64,000 bases of DNA from Belliella kenyensis (GCF_022549675.1 NZ_JAKZGR010000002.1:310001-374000); one strand, 5' to 3'; shown: positions 38,282 through 46,279, counted from the first letter of the stretch. Numbers and translations are program-made. Notes: a model not told the origin generated them from the sequence alone.

Positions 38282-39454
38282 TTATAAGTTGTAGTATGCT
38301 ACCCTATCTCCAACAGCTTTGATGGAATGTTCTGCTGGAATTTCGACAGTGACGTTAGCTTCTCCATAAGCAAAAAGATTAAATGATTCTTGTCCAGAAA
38401 GAATTGACACTCCATTTTGTGATTTTTTAGCTTTTAAAAAATGAGTAAATCCATTTTTCCCAGAGAATGTATTTTCTAGTGGTAAGAAACCCGAAGGTTC
38501 CCAGCAATCAGAATGCCCCATCCACTGTAAAATTGATGGTTTGATATATTGTGAAAAGCAAGTGAAGACAGCACAAGGGTTTCCCGGTAGTCCAAAGACC
38601 AATTTACCCGAATTAGCCCCTGCATAAAATGGTTTTCCTGGTCTTTGACTTACCTTGTAAAACAATTCTTTCACACCAGCTTGTTGCATACCTTGTTTTA
38701 CAAAATCATATTCTCCAACAGAAATTCCACCAGACACGATGATGATGTCGTGGCTAGCTAGAAAGCGAACCAAGGTTTGGGAAGTTAGTTTTTCATCATC
38801 TTTCAGGTTAACCGTTTCCACAGTATTTATTCCAAGTTGACGTAGAAAGCCTTTAAGTATCGGTCCATTCGCATCATAAATTTCACCCTCCTCAAGTTCA
38901 CTTCCTACTGTTTTTATTTCATTTCCAGTAAGAATTATGCCTACAGTTGGTTTTTTATAAACAGACACTTTGTCTATGCCTACTGAGGCTAGTAGACCCA
39001 AAATGCCAGGAGTAATAAGCACTCCTTGATCAATTAGCGTATCTCCAGCCCTGTTTTGAGAGCCCTTTAGCCTTATATTAGCTCCTTTTTGAATTCTTTG
39101 TTTGTCAAAGTATATTGTGTCCTCCTTTCTCTTGATCAATTCTTGGGGAATTATGGTATCTACACCTTGAGGTATTTTTGCACCTGTAAAAATTCTACAG
39201 GCCTGACCTGAGGCTATATTATTGATTTTTTTAGAACCCGCTTGAATAGTTGAGACGACTTGATAGTTGTCATCAGAAGACCACGCAATGCCATAACCGT
39301 CCATTGCAGCGTTGTCAAAGGCAGGGATTTCAATTGAAGCCTTTATAGGTTTAGCGGTGATGCTATCAACGGCGAGATTAAGGTCTTGCAGTTCACAAGC
39401 GCCTATAGGGCAGGTGTTTTTCAGAATCGATTTTGCTTCTTTTACGCTAATCAT
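38282..39454 (-). CDS. moeA: Molybdopterin molybdenumtransferase
   Basis: 390 residues, full length. MoeA landmarks: FDNAAMDGYGI (about 45-55), RIFTGAKIPQGVDTI, GILLTGNEI-type GIILTGNEI, VSGGISVGEYDFVK and FGLPGNPCAVF. It inserts molybdate into the adenylylated pterin produced by MogA (39808, divergent). Two nitrate-block operators lie 66 and 88 bp upstream. moaA, moaC, moaD and moaE are not in the window. Confidence 0.93.
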   Translation of the reverse strand: MISVKEAKSILKNTCPIGACELQDLNLAVDSITAKPIKASIEIPAFDNAAMDGYGIAWSSDDNYQVVSTIQAGSKKINNIASGQACRIFTGAKIPQGVDTIIPQELIKRKEDTIYFDKQRIQKGANIRLKGSQNRAGDTLIDQGVLITPGILGLLASVGIDKVSVYKKPTVGIILTGNEIKTVGSELEEGEIYDANGPILKGFLRQLGINTVETVNLKDDEKLTSQTLVRFLASHDIIIVSGGISVGEYDFVKQGMQQAGVKELFYKVSQRPGKPFYAGANSGKLVFGLPGNPCAVFTCFSQYIKPSILQWMGHSDCWEPSGFLPLENTFSGKNGFTHFLKAKKSQNGVSILSGQESFNLFAYGEANVTVEIPAEHSIKAVGDRVAYYNL

Positions 39455-39519
39455 TACTCGAGTTTGTTAGATATGAAGTGTCTAATCACTGCACTAAGTT
39501 AAAAAAAATAAGTAAAAAC

Positions 39520-39533
39520 AAGTAATAATACTT
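39520..39533. promoter_or_regulatory. Nitrate-block operator copy 5
   Basis: Perfect AAGTAATAATACTT, 66 bp upstream of the moeA start. It is paired with copy 6 exactly 22 bp away, two helical turns, so both would face the same side of the DNA. Confidence 0.7.
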
Positions 39534-39541
39534 AAAAAAAT

Positions 39542-39555
39542 AAGTATTATTACGT
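39542..39555. promoter_or_regulatory. Nitrate-block operator copy 6
   Basis: AAGTATTATTACGT, 13 of 14 to the consensus on the opposite strand. It sits 22 bp from copy 5 in the moeA/mogA divergent region and is 253 bp from the mogA start. Confidence 0.6.
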
Positions 39556-39759
39556 CGTTACGACAGGTGTTCTCTGTTTTTTCAGCTTATGAATTACATT
39601 TAATTTCTATGGAAGGTTTATGAAAGCTTTCTATTTTGAGTTTGACAACAAAACTTGATAAAAAAAAGATGGGTCGGTACTATAGCAAACCATACCTAAT
39701 TCGCAGGTGATCAGCCAAAGAAAGTCAAAAAAATTAATTCTCGAAGAAATAAATGCCTG

Positions 39760-39782
39760 TATACGCAACAATATTGCATTTA
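39760..39782 (+). promoter_or_regulatory. Candidate Zur box before mogA-hisI
   Basis: A 23-bp imperfect palindrome: left arm TATACGCAAC, spacer AAT, right arm ATTGCATTTA. It matches the near-perfect box at 42938 at 19 of 23 positions, and ends 25 bp before the mogA start codon, close enough to block RNA polymerase. Confidence 0.65.
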
Positions 39783-39807
39783 AATTATTATTGAACTATT
39801 TTAGACA

Positions 39808-40335
39808 ATGGAAAAAATCAAAATTGGTGTAATTACTTGTTCAGATAGAGCAGCAGCCAACATTTATGAAGATATTTCAGGCAAAGAAATTATGTACTTT
39901 TTTGAGGAGGTGCTTGTTGGGGCATGGGAGCCGATTTATCAGGTGATCCCTGATGATAAAGAAAATATCGTTTCTACCTTGAAATCAATGGCTGAAGAGC
40001 AATGTGCTTTGATCGTCACCACAGGAGGTACTGGTCCTGCACCAAGGGACGTAACACCTGAAGCTACTGAGGAGGTTTGTGAAAAAATGTTACCAGGCTT
40101 TGGGGAATTGATGCGTCAGGTGAGCTTGCAGTATGTACCAACGGCGATTTTATCTCGGCAGACTGCAGGAATCTATAAGCAAAGTCTCATTGTCAATTTG
40201 CCTGGTAAGCCATCTGCAATACTTCAATGTCTCGAAGCCGTTTTCCCTGCAATTCCCTATTGCTTAGAATTGATAGGGGCTTCCTATTTGGAATGCGATG
40301 AATCTAAGATTAAAGTTTTTAGGCCAAAAACCTAG
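39808..40335 (+). CDS. mogA: Molybdopterin adenylyltransferase
   Basis: 175 residues. It follows E. coli MogA closely: ITCSDRAA, TTGGTGPAPRDVTPEAT (about 72-88), MLPGFGELMRQVSL, PTAILSRQTAG and LPGKPSAI. It activates molybdopterin with ATP before MoeA inserts molybdenum. The gene is followed after 61 bp by hisI and preceded by a Zur-type box, so it appears to be tied to zinc status as well as to the molybdenum pathway. Confidence 0.9.
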   Translation: MEKIKIGVITCSDRAAANIYEDISGKEIMYFFEEVLVGAWEPIYQVIPDDKENIVSTLKSMAEEQCALIVTTGGTGPAPRDVTPEATEEVCEKMLPGFGELMRQVSLQYVPTAILSRQTAGIYKQSLIVNLPGKPSAILQCLEAVFPAIPYCLELIGASYLECDESKIKVFRPKT

Positions 40336-40396
40336 CAGTTTTCTAATAGTAATGAATTATTCAAACCAGGAAAATACACTTATAAATTAGATAACA

Positions 40397-40792
40397 ATGG
40401 ATGAAAATTTGGAAGAAATCAATCAATTAACCCCCTGTTTTTCCAAAAGAGGCGGGCTACTTCCTGTTGCAGTTCAGGAATTTGGCTCAGGTCAGATTTT
40501 AATGATGGCCTCTGTAGATAAGCTGGCGTTAGAATTTACGCTAAAAAATAAAATTGCGGCTTTTTACAGTACCTCAAGAAAAAAACTGTGGGTTAAAGGA
40601 GAATCATCAGGAAACCGGCTGCTGGTAAAAAAGGTACTCATTGACTGTGATCAGGATGCTTTGGTATATCAGGTTACCTTGGAAAAAGGTGGGGTTTGTC
40701 ATACATTAAACAAACAAGGAAACAACCGAAAGGCTTGTTTTTACAGGTCAGTCAATGTAGAAAACCAAACATTGGAATTTTTAGAACCTTAA
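40397..40792 (+). CDS. hisI: HisI-type phosphoribosyl-AMP cyclohydrolase, probable zinc-starvation paralog
   Basis: 131 residues. HisI motifs: ILMMASVDKLALEFTL, FYSTSRKKLWVKGESSGN, and the Mg/Zn cluster DCDQDALVY (about 86-94). The two C-terminal Cys are kept, but 12 residues separate them (VCHT ... ACFYR) instead of the usual 6, because of an insertion containing NKQGNN. There are no other his genes here. A spare HisI next to a COG0523 GTPase and Zur is a known zinc-starvation signature (Haas and co-workers on COG0523), so this copy may work with less or a different metal. Confidence 0.85.
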   Translation: MDENLEEINQLTPCFSKRGGLLPVAVQEFGSGQILMMASVDKLALEFTLKNKIAAFYSTSRKKLWVKGESSGNRLLVKKVLIDCDQDALVYQVTLEKGGVCHTLNKQGNNRKACFYRSVNVENQTLEFLEP

Positions 40793-40796
40793 ATGA

Positions 40797-41201
40797 TTAT
40801 ACATGACAATCTTTGCAGTAGCCTTCTATGGCGATAGTCTCGAAGTTGATGTTTTTTCCTGTCAAATTATTAAGGTATTCGATGGGTAAATCTGGAAGGA
40901 CTTCAATTTTCTGGCAGCATTTACACCTGAATTTTGGACTGTTTTTGATTTTCTCATGTGTAGTTTTAAGTGTAAAAAGAAGGTTTCCGTCAGTACAGGG
41001 AATTTTTTGAAGAATATCATTCTCTGTCAAAAGTATTAAAATACGGTATACTGTGGTTCTATCCATTTTTTCCTTGAGCAATTGATGAAGTTGGCATAAG
41101 GAGTAGGCCTTGTTGTTTTTAGTCAAATGCTTGAGTAAACTTACCCTATTGCTATTGGGCCTAATTCCATGCATTTTCAGGATGTTTTTAAATTTTTCCA
41201 T
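40797..41201 (-). CDS. zur: Fur-family regulator, probably Zur
   Basis: About 134 residues from the Met before EKFKNILK; a Met 12 codons upstream would overlap yidD more. Winged helix: GIRPNSNRVSLLKHL and MDRTTVYRILILL (recognition helix). Structural zinc site: CKCC (about 96-99) and CKDC near the C-terminus. It lacks the HxHxHFxC-type iron signature. It is the last gene of the cobW operon and probably represses it by binding the TGCAAC/GTTGCA palindromes when zinc is sufficient. It converges on hisI with a 4-bp gap. Confidence 0.85.
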   Translation of the reverse strand: MEKFKNILKMHGIRPNSNRVSLLKHLTKNNKAYSLCQLHQLLKEKMDRTTVYRILILLTENDILQKIPCTDGNLLFTLKTTHEKIKNSPKFRCKCCQKIEVLPDLPIEYLNNLTGKNINFETIAIEGYCKDCHV

Positions 41202-41427
41202 TGTGTTTATATTTTTTTGGAATTGGATCATAGCCATGAGTACCCCAAGGATGGCATTTAGAAAGTCTCTTTATACCAAGCCACAGTCCGGCAAAAGCAC
41301 CATGGGTTTGTATGGCCTGAATCATGTAATTTGAGCAACTTGGTTGATGCCTACAACTAGAAGGAAACATTGGACTGATGAACCATTGATAGAGCTTAAC
41401 AGGCAATATGAACAGCCACTTAATCAT
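41188..41427 (-). CDS. yidD: Membrane protein insertion efficiency factor YidD
   Basis: 79 residues, full length for YidD. The landmarks are all present: YQWFISPMFPSSCRHQPSCS (about 13-32), IQTHGAFAGLWLGIKR, and CHPWGTHGYDPIP near the C-terminus. The family is a small amphipathic membrane-associated factor near YidC. It is embedded in the zinc operon, overlapping dcd by 4 bp and zur by 14 bp, so here it may be a zinc-regulated extra copy. Its three Cys are a possible reason. Confidence 0.85.
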   Translation of the reverse strand: MIKWLFILPVKLYQWFISPMFPSSCRHQPSCSNYMIQAIQTHGAFAGLWLGIKRLSKCHPWGTHGYDPIPKKYKHNGKI

Positions 41428-41945
41428 GTTTCGAAATCTTTATAAAGCATACTTGGCTGTATAGCATCATTGTTTTGGTATTTTCCTGAGCTGTAAGTTT
41501 CAAAGGGTTTTGAAATATCATGGTAATACACTTGACAAATTTCTATTCCTGCATAAATCTTTATGGGTTGTACACAGAAAATTTCTAATGTCCAGTAGCC
41601 GCTGAATCCTACATCCCCAAAGCCTGCAGTGATATGTACGAAAAGTCCCAATCGTCCAATTGATGACCTTCCTTCAAGCATGGGTACTAAATTCTCCGTT
41701 CGAGTATATTCAATTGTTCTACCCAAATACAACCTGTTAGGTTCCAGCATAAGTCCATTCTCTGGTATAGTGATTTCTTCTGTAGCATGTTGTTTTTTCA
41801 TGTCTAAAACCTCATCTCTGTAAATCAGCAGCTTGTTGTCAAGGCGGAGGTTGTAACTGTTTGGATTAATCCTTTTATCACTAAAAGGATGGATAAATAT
41901 ATCTTTGTTTAGCCGACTTTTGATTTCTACGCCACTTAAGATCAT
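41424..41945 (-). CDS. dcd: dCTP deaminase-type protein
   Basis: 173 residues. Matches to dCTP deaminase: RINPNSYNLRL (about 26-36), EGRSSIGRLGLFVHITAGFGD with the Arg-Ser-Ser nucleotide motif, and GYWTLEIFC. The family turns dCTP into dUTP for thymidylate synthesis, using a metal-free mechanism. A metal-independent route in a zinc-starvation operon may bypass zinc-dependent cytidine/dCMP deaminase. 4-bp overlaps on both sides (cobW, yidD) make it a firm operon member. Confidence 0.85.
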   Translation of the reverse strand: MILSGVEIKSRLNKDIFIHPFSDKRINPNSYNLRLDNKLLIYRDEVLDMKKQHATEEITIPENGLMLEPNRLYLGRTIEYTRTENLVPMLEGRSSIGRLGLFVHITAGFGDVGFSGYWTLEIFCVQPIKIYAGIEICQVYYHDISKPFETYSSGKYQNNDAIQPSMLYKDFET

Positions 41946-42901
41946 ACAGTAGGGGCATTTACTTTGGTGGAAATTGCATTTTGAATAAGCCTTTCGATAC
42001 CTTTTCTTTCAATATCTCGACCGATGAAAATCAATACCAATTTTGGGTATTCATCTTTCCTTTTCTGTTTGGAAATTGTAAGCTTGTTTCCAGTTGACTG
42101 AACCAAAACAGCTTGTTTTTCCCCTTTTAGCCTTACAAAGCCTTTGATTCTGTACAGCTGGTGGTAGTATAAAAAAATAGAAGTGGAAAGTACAGCATAA
42201 AGTTGATCTCTGTCAAATTCAAAAGGTACTTCCACAGCGATGCTTTTCATGCGGTGAACAGGCTTAATTGCATCCAGTGTTGAATGATCTACCTGGGTAA
42301 GGATACTGTCAGTACTTATATCCAACAGCTCAAAATCAAATTTCCCAAATGTGGTAAGTGTGATTTTTGCAAGAGGATTGATTTTTTCAACATCTGATTT
42401 AATAGTCGCAGCATATTTTTTTTGTACCAAATCAGTTTTATTAATCAAAATCAAATCTGAAGCCACAATTTGACGGTACATTTCTGGAACCTCTCTTACC
42501 CTGTCTTCAAAATTTTCGGTGTCTATCAAACAAACTACCTGTTGAAAATCAAAGTATTGCATCACGTCCTCACGCTTAAATATTGATGCCAACTGTCCTG
42601 CATCTGCCACACCTGAGGCCTCTATAAACAAATTGTCTGGCTGGACATCTGTCTGAATCATTTGAGACATTACTTCGATCAGTTCATTGTCTAAGGAACA
42701 GCAAATACAACCATTGTTCAGTTCGAACAATTTGTTATAATTTTTGGTGACCAGTGCTGAGTCCACTGAACTTTTACCAAATTCATTTTCTATTACATAG
42801 TTGAGCGCTGATTTACTTCTAGACAACAGGTGGTTTAAAAGCGTTGTTTTTCCTGCTCCCAAAAATCCTGTAATAAGATAAGTTTTGATTCTTTTGGACA
42901 T
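41942..42901 (-). CDS. COG0523 (CobW/ZNG1-type) GTPase, zinc metallochaperone
   Basis: 319 residues. Walker A GFLGAGKTTLLNH (about 12-24), switch ENEFGKSSVD, the metal-binding CXCC motif CICCSLDNEL (about 66-75), IEASGVAD, and NKTDLV for guanine. The C-terminal CobW_C domain follows. COG0523 proteins move metal to client enzymes. A Zur partner and a Zur box 37 bp upstream point to zinc. It leads the cobW-dcd-yidD-zur operon. Confidence 0.9.
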   Translation of the reverse strand: MSKRIKTYLITGFLGAGKTTLLNHLLSRSKSALNYVIENEFGKSSVDSALVTKNYNKLFELNNGCICCSLDNELIEVMSQMIQTDVQPDNLFIEASGVADAGQLASIFKREDVMQYFDFQQVVCLIDTENFEDRVREVPEMYRQIVASDLILINKTDLVQKKYAATIKSDVEKINPLAKITLTTFGKFDFELLDISTDSILTQVDHSTLDAIKPVHRMKSIAVEVPFEFDRDQLYAVLSTSIFLYYHQLYRIKGFVRLKGEKQAVLVQSTGNKLTISKQKRKDEYPKLVLIFIGRDIERKGIERLIQNAISTKVNAPTV

Positions 42902-42937
42902 GTTCCTTTTTTACGGCAAGATATCCGATATTATCTA

Positions 42938-42960
42938 TAAATGCAACAATGTTGCATTTA
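42938..42960 (-). promoter_or_regulatory. Zur box of the cobW operon
   Basis: A perfect 10-bp inverted repeat: TAAATGCAAC, spacer AAT, GTTGCATTTA. It ends 37 bp upstream of the cobW start. It is the strongest copy of the motif in the window. Confidence 0.8.
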
Positions 42961-43012
42961 ATAAAAGATCTCATTTTTTTTACTCAATTCATTTGCAATT
43001 TAATATTTACAG

Positions 43013-43029
43013 ATGCAGCTTAGTTGCAT
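43013..43029 (+). promoter_or_regulatory. Weaker third Zur-type box
   Basis: ATGCAGC, spacer TTA, GTTGCAT: the same 7-3-7 core as the box at 42938 with one arm mismatch, 72 bp from it. It points toward the broken receptor gene that starts about 75 bp downstream on the plus strand. Confidence 0.5.
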
Positions 43030-43103
43030 GTTATTTAAAGATTTTACATTACTGTTATAAAATTCGCAAAAAAGCAAAGTGAGAATGGTATGAAAGCCAT
43101 GTT

Positions 43104-43429
43104 TTCTGACAACTGTTTATCTAATCAAGCTAGGTTTCCTCTTAATCATAAGAGGCATTTTGACCTTTTTTTTATTGATCATTTTAAACTATTCCATTGC
43201 TCAAAAGAGTTAATTGTCTGGAGTAGTTTTAGATGAAGACTTAAATTCTTTAGAAGGGGCAACTGTTCAACTCATATCAGCACGCTTAGTAATTTTAAAT
43301 GATCATCAAGGCAAGTTTAATTTTTCATCTCTTTTTAAATTATGCTCATCTAAGACTGAGAGATTTGACCACAAAATGAGCATTATGTACAATCATTTTG
43401 GTCTTCTCCAAGTCACCTTTTTGATTTAG
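43104..43429 (+). pseudogene. Remnant of a TonB-dependent receptor N-terminus
   Basis: In one frame a signal peptide is readable (ILTFFLLIILNYSIAQKS). A TAA at 43211-43213 interrupts it, and LSGVVLDEDLNSLEGATVQL with NDHQGKFNF follows, the typical first strands of a receptor carboxypeptidase-like domain. After about residue 45 homology is lost and the frame ends at 43429. No ATG starts the signal-peptide frame. The rest of the receptor is gone. Its place behind a Zur-type box suggests it was a zinc-uptake receptor. Confidence 0.7.
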
Positions 43430-43467
43430 CAGAAACTTCTTCTTGTAGAAAAAAAGAATAATAACTT

Positions 43468-44235
43468 CTATTTTTCTACCCATTCCCGAAATGCTGCTGT
43501 AGTACTTTGGCTGGTGATGAGATGATTTGAATACCCTTTTAATTTAATGGCAAGTGTATTTTTATTGTAGCGCTCTAACTTTTCGATAAAGGGCTTATGC
43601 ACAAGTTCTGATCGATTGATCCTGAAGAATGCCATGGGATCTAACTGTTCTTCTATTTCTTTTAAAGTTGACTCGGTAAGCACATGCTTTTTGCCTTGGT
43701 TATCGTAAGCGAAAACCACACCTTCAGAGGCGATAAAAAATTGGATGTTTGCTGTTTCCAAAAAAGAAATGCCATGGTTTGAATGGATAACAAAGCGCTT
43801 TTTATACTTTCTCTCTTGTAAATTCTCCTGCATCAATTTGGCGAGCCTGGTGATGACATTGACCTCTTCTGAAGCAGGTTTTTGCAGTAGAATGTATTTT
43901 TCCCATGCCTTTTGAAATCGATCTTGGGAAAAAGGCTTTAACAGATAGGCTATGCCATTGCCCTCAAATGCATCCATCCAAAATTGATCATAGGCTGTGG
44001 TGAAAATTATAGGACAGGATATAGCAACCTGCTGATATATCTCAAAAGCATTGCCATCGAGTAACTCTATATCTGAAAAAATCAGGTCAGGTTGGTTAAT
44101 TTTAAGGAAAGCCACAGCCGCTTCCACGGTATCCAATTCAGCCATAATTTCAGTTGTAGGATTCAAAGCTTCTATATAGCGTTTCAGTTTTTTCCTTGCT
44201 GGGATTTCGTCTTCAATGAGGAGTATCTTTGTCAT
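43468..44235 (-). CDS. LytTR-family response regulator
   Basis: 255 residues. Receiver 1-120 (LIEDEIPARKKLKRY, phospho-acceptor Asp in LIFSDIELLDG, KPFSQDRF). LytTR DNA-binding domain about 140-250 (IQFFIASEGVVFAYD, FFRINRSELVH). It overlaps the kinase gene by 4 bp. Targets unknown. Confidence 0.9.
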   Translation of the reverse strand: MTKILLIEDEIPARKKLKRYIEALNPTTEIMAELDTVEAAVAFLKINQPDLIFSDIELLDGNAFEIYQQVAISCPIIFTTAYDQFWMDAFEGNGIAYLLKPFSQDRFQKAWEKYILLQKPASEEVNVITRLAKLMQENLQERKYKKRFVIHSNHGISFLETANIQFFIASEGVVFAYDNQGKKHVLTESTLKEIEEQLDPMAFFRINRSELVHKPFIEKLERYNKNTLAIKLKGYSNHLITSQSTTAAFREWVEK

Positions 44236-45263
44236 TTCAATGCTTGGTCAATAATGGGAAAGCTTACCTTAAATTCTTTTTCAGATTTATAAATTTCAAT
44301 GGGTTGTTTTGAAAGTATGTGGTATTGTTCTGCTAGATTTTTCAATGCGCGTCCTGAAAGCGGTTTTGTATTTCTTTTTGTTTGGACGTTATTGGTAACA
44401 TGTATTGATCCATCAACAGTTAGGTGGATATAAATCGGGGATTCAATCGTACCCAAATTGTGCTTTATGGCATTCTCAAGGAGTAATTGTAAGGTAAGAG
44501 GAACGATTAGACCTTTTTTATGTTTTGTTTCAATATTCAATTGATAAGCGTTTCCATACTTGTGCTGAATAAGCCTGAAATACTGCTCTGCGAAGTCTAG
44601 CTCTTCTTGTATACTGACCAATTCTTTGTCAGAAGCGTACAAAACATAGCGATAAATTTCAGCAAATTCATGGAGAAAGTCAGAGGCTTTGTATTTATCC
44701 TCTTCAATCAATTGGTCTAAGACATTCAGGTTATTGAATAAGAAATGTGGGTTTAGCTGTGTTTTCAGTTGGTTGATTTTGCTTTCTGAAAGGGCTTTAT
44801 TGTACATCACCAACTTTTGCTGATGCTTTTTGTAACTGTCGTAATAATAGTAGCTGATAAAAAAACTGCCATAAATAACTGCTTTCAAAAAATCAGAAAA
44901 TAATGAAAGGGTAAAAGTGGGCAGGTTGTAGTTTTGTTCAATCTTGTTGAATACTAAAGCAACAGAAAACGCAAGTAGCTGAATAAATATCAAGTAGGAA
45001 CATAGAGATGCTCCAAATATTTTCAACATTGTTTTGGCACTGGGTACATTTGATTTTTGCCATTTTTTGATAAAAAATAGGATGATAAAAAATAAAACTC
45101 CAGCCTCAAACAAAGAAATCATTGCCGATTCAGGAGTAAAAATATAGGGAGATATTTTACCTCGAACGCTTATTCTGGTGTAAATGGACTGAATATAGGC
45201 AAATACTAAAATGAACAGCAGGAATCGCCAATTTTGCTGTATTTTTTGGAAAATATATTTCAT
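44232..45263 (-). CDS. LytS-type (His_kinase family) sensor kinase
   Basis: About 343 residues from the Met before KYIFQKIQ; a Met 6 codons upstream is possible. Four membrane helices occur in residues 10-155. The His_kinase box LKTQLNPHFLFNNLN (His at about 189) and an ATPase domain (LLENAIKHNL) complete it. No periplasmic sensor domain is visible. Typical of the Bacteroidota LytS/LytTR pairs. Confidence 0.88.
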   Translation of the reverse strand: MKYIFQKIQQNWRFLLFILVFAYIQSIYTRISVRGKISPYIFTPESAMISLFEAGVLFFIILFFIKKWQKSNVPSAKTMLKIFGASLCSYLIFIQLLAFSVALVFNKIEQNYNLPTFTLSLFSDFLKAVIYGSFFISYYYYDSYKKHQQKLVMYNKALSESKINQLKTQLNPHFLFNNLNVLDQLIEEDKYKASDFLHEFAEIYRYVLYASDKELVSIQEELDFAEQYFRLIQHKYGNAYQLNIETKHKKGLIVPLTLQLLLENAIKHNLGTIESPIYIHLTVDGSIHVTNNVQTKRNTKPLSGRALKNLAEQYHILSKQPIEIYKSEKEFKVSFPIIDQALK

Positions 45264-45286
45264 TAGAAATTGATAAGTCAAATGAT

Positions 45287-45320
45287 AAAGAGTAGTTCTC
45301 TGGTAATAGAACTACTCTTT
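45287..45320 (-). terminator. Rho-independent terminator or bidirectional hairpin
   Basis: A perfect 13-bp stem: AAAGAGTAGTTCT (45287-45299) and AGAACTACTCTTT (45308-45320) with an 8-nt loop. It lies 8 bp after the stop of the exported-protein gene and before the kinase gene on the same strand, separating the two transcripts. Confidence 0.75.
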
Positions 45321-45328
45321 GAGCTTGT

Positions 45329-46075
45329 TTATTCTTTAGTTTCGGGAAATGAAGCGATCACATTTCCTTTATCATCAAAGAATTGTAGCTTGGCAGTATT
45401 TTCATTGTCTATAAAAAACATGGCTCTTGGCATACCCTGATCATCGAAAAGGAAAAGTCCATTGCTTTTACTTCTTGTTTGTCCTAAGACCATGCGATCC
45501 ACAGTACCAACCAATCCTTGCTTTTTATACTCTTGATACTTCTCCTGCATGGCTTGTCTATCAGTTTTTCTTAATTCAGCCAATTCTTGATTTATTTCGC
45601 TTCTTCTTGCTTGAGTTTCATTTGTAGGTTGATTGATAAAGGCAATGCTACTTCTCACAAACCGCTCATCACCTACTTTATCATCATTCATAAGTATTTG
45701 CATTACTTGATCTCCATCATATTGATCATAGGTCAATGATAGTCCAGCAGTGTGTCCATTCTCAGTCTTTTTACCATCATAGATAAAGCCACCACACTCC
45801 ATACCTTCTTCGTTGAAGAATAACATTCCTGAACGCTTTTTCCTTCCTTCATTGGTTGGCCTGTCGTTAATGATTTCATTTCCACTTGGGAAACGTTCTA
45901 CATTGGTGATAACCATTTTTACAGTTCCATCATTTTCCACGATATTAATGCGTTCCACATCAATTTCGCTGAATCTTTGGTTGCCTTGTTTTTTGAATGC
46001 CGTAGAAGTGATAAATATCATTCCGGCAACAGTTGCTATTGCAAAAGCTCTTAAAAACACTAATTCTCTTTTCAT
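45329..46075 (-). CDS. Exported or membrane-anchored protein of unknown function
   Basis: About 248 residues from the Met before KRELVFLR; an upstream Met adds 16 residues of basic leader. The N-terminal hydrophobic segment is AFAIATVAGMIFITSTA. The remainder is built of short blocks ending in GMECGGFIYDG, GLSLTYDQYDG, GLFLFDDQGMPRAMFFID and KLQFFDDKGN, a repeated beta-hairpin pattern of the form F-D-D-x-G. I cannot name a family. It lies upstream of the LytS/LytTR pair and is separated from it by the terminator. Confidence 0.65.
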   Translation of the reverse strand: MKRELVFLRAFAIATVAGMIFITSTAFKKQGNQRFSEIDVERINIVENDGTVKMVITNVERFPSGNEIINDRPTNEGRKKRSGMLFFNEEGMECGGFIYDGKKTENGHTAGLSLTYDQYDGDQVMQILMNDDKVGDERFVRSSIAFINQPTNETQARRSEINQELAELRKTDRQAMQEKYQEYKKQGLVGTVDRMVLGQTRSKSNGLFLFDDQGMPRAMFFIDNENTAKLQFFDDKGNVIASFPETKE

Positions 46076-46279
46076 CTTTTTGATTTTTTTAGTTGTATGA
46101 TGAATCAAAAGTATGGAGTGCACTCACTTTTCTCAATCAAAAAATAATGATTGCAGGAATAATTCAAGTGAATCAAGGAAATGTCAACATGAGTTAAAAA
46201 AAATGATTTGTTGGTCAATTTTAAAAAAGGAAAGATCTTTTGCTCTAGGTCGATATATTTCTAGCAAGGCTAGTTGTAG

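Noticed and set aside
43446-43480. Hairpin GTAGAAAAA...TTTTTCTAC near the end of the LytTR gene
   Set aside because: Pure A/T stem that overlaps the coding end; too weak to call a terminator.
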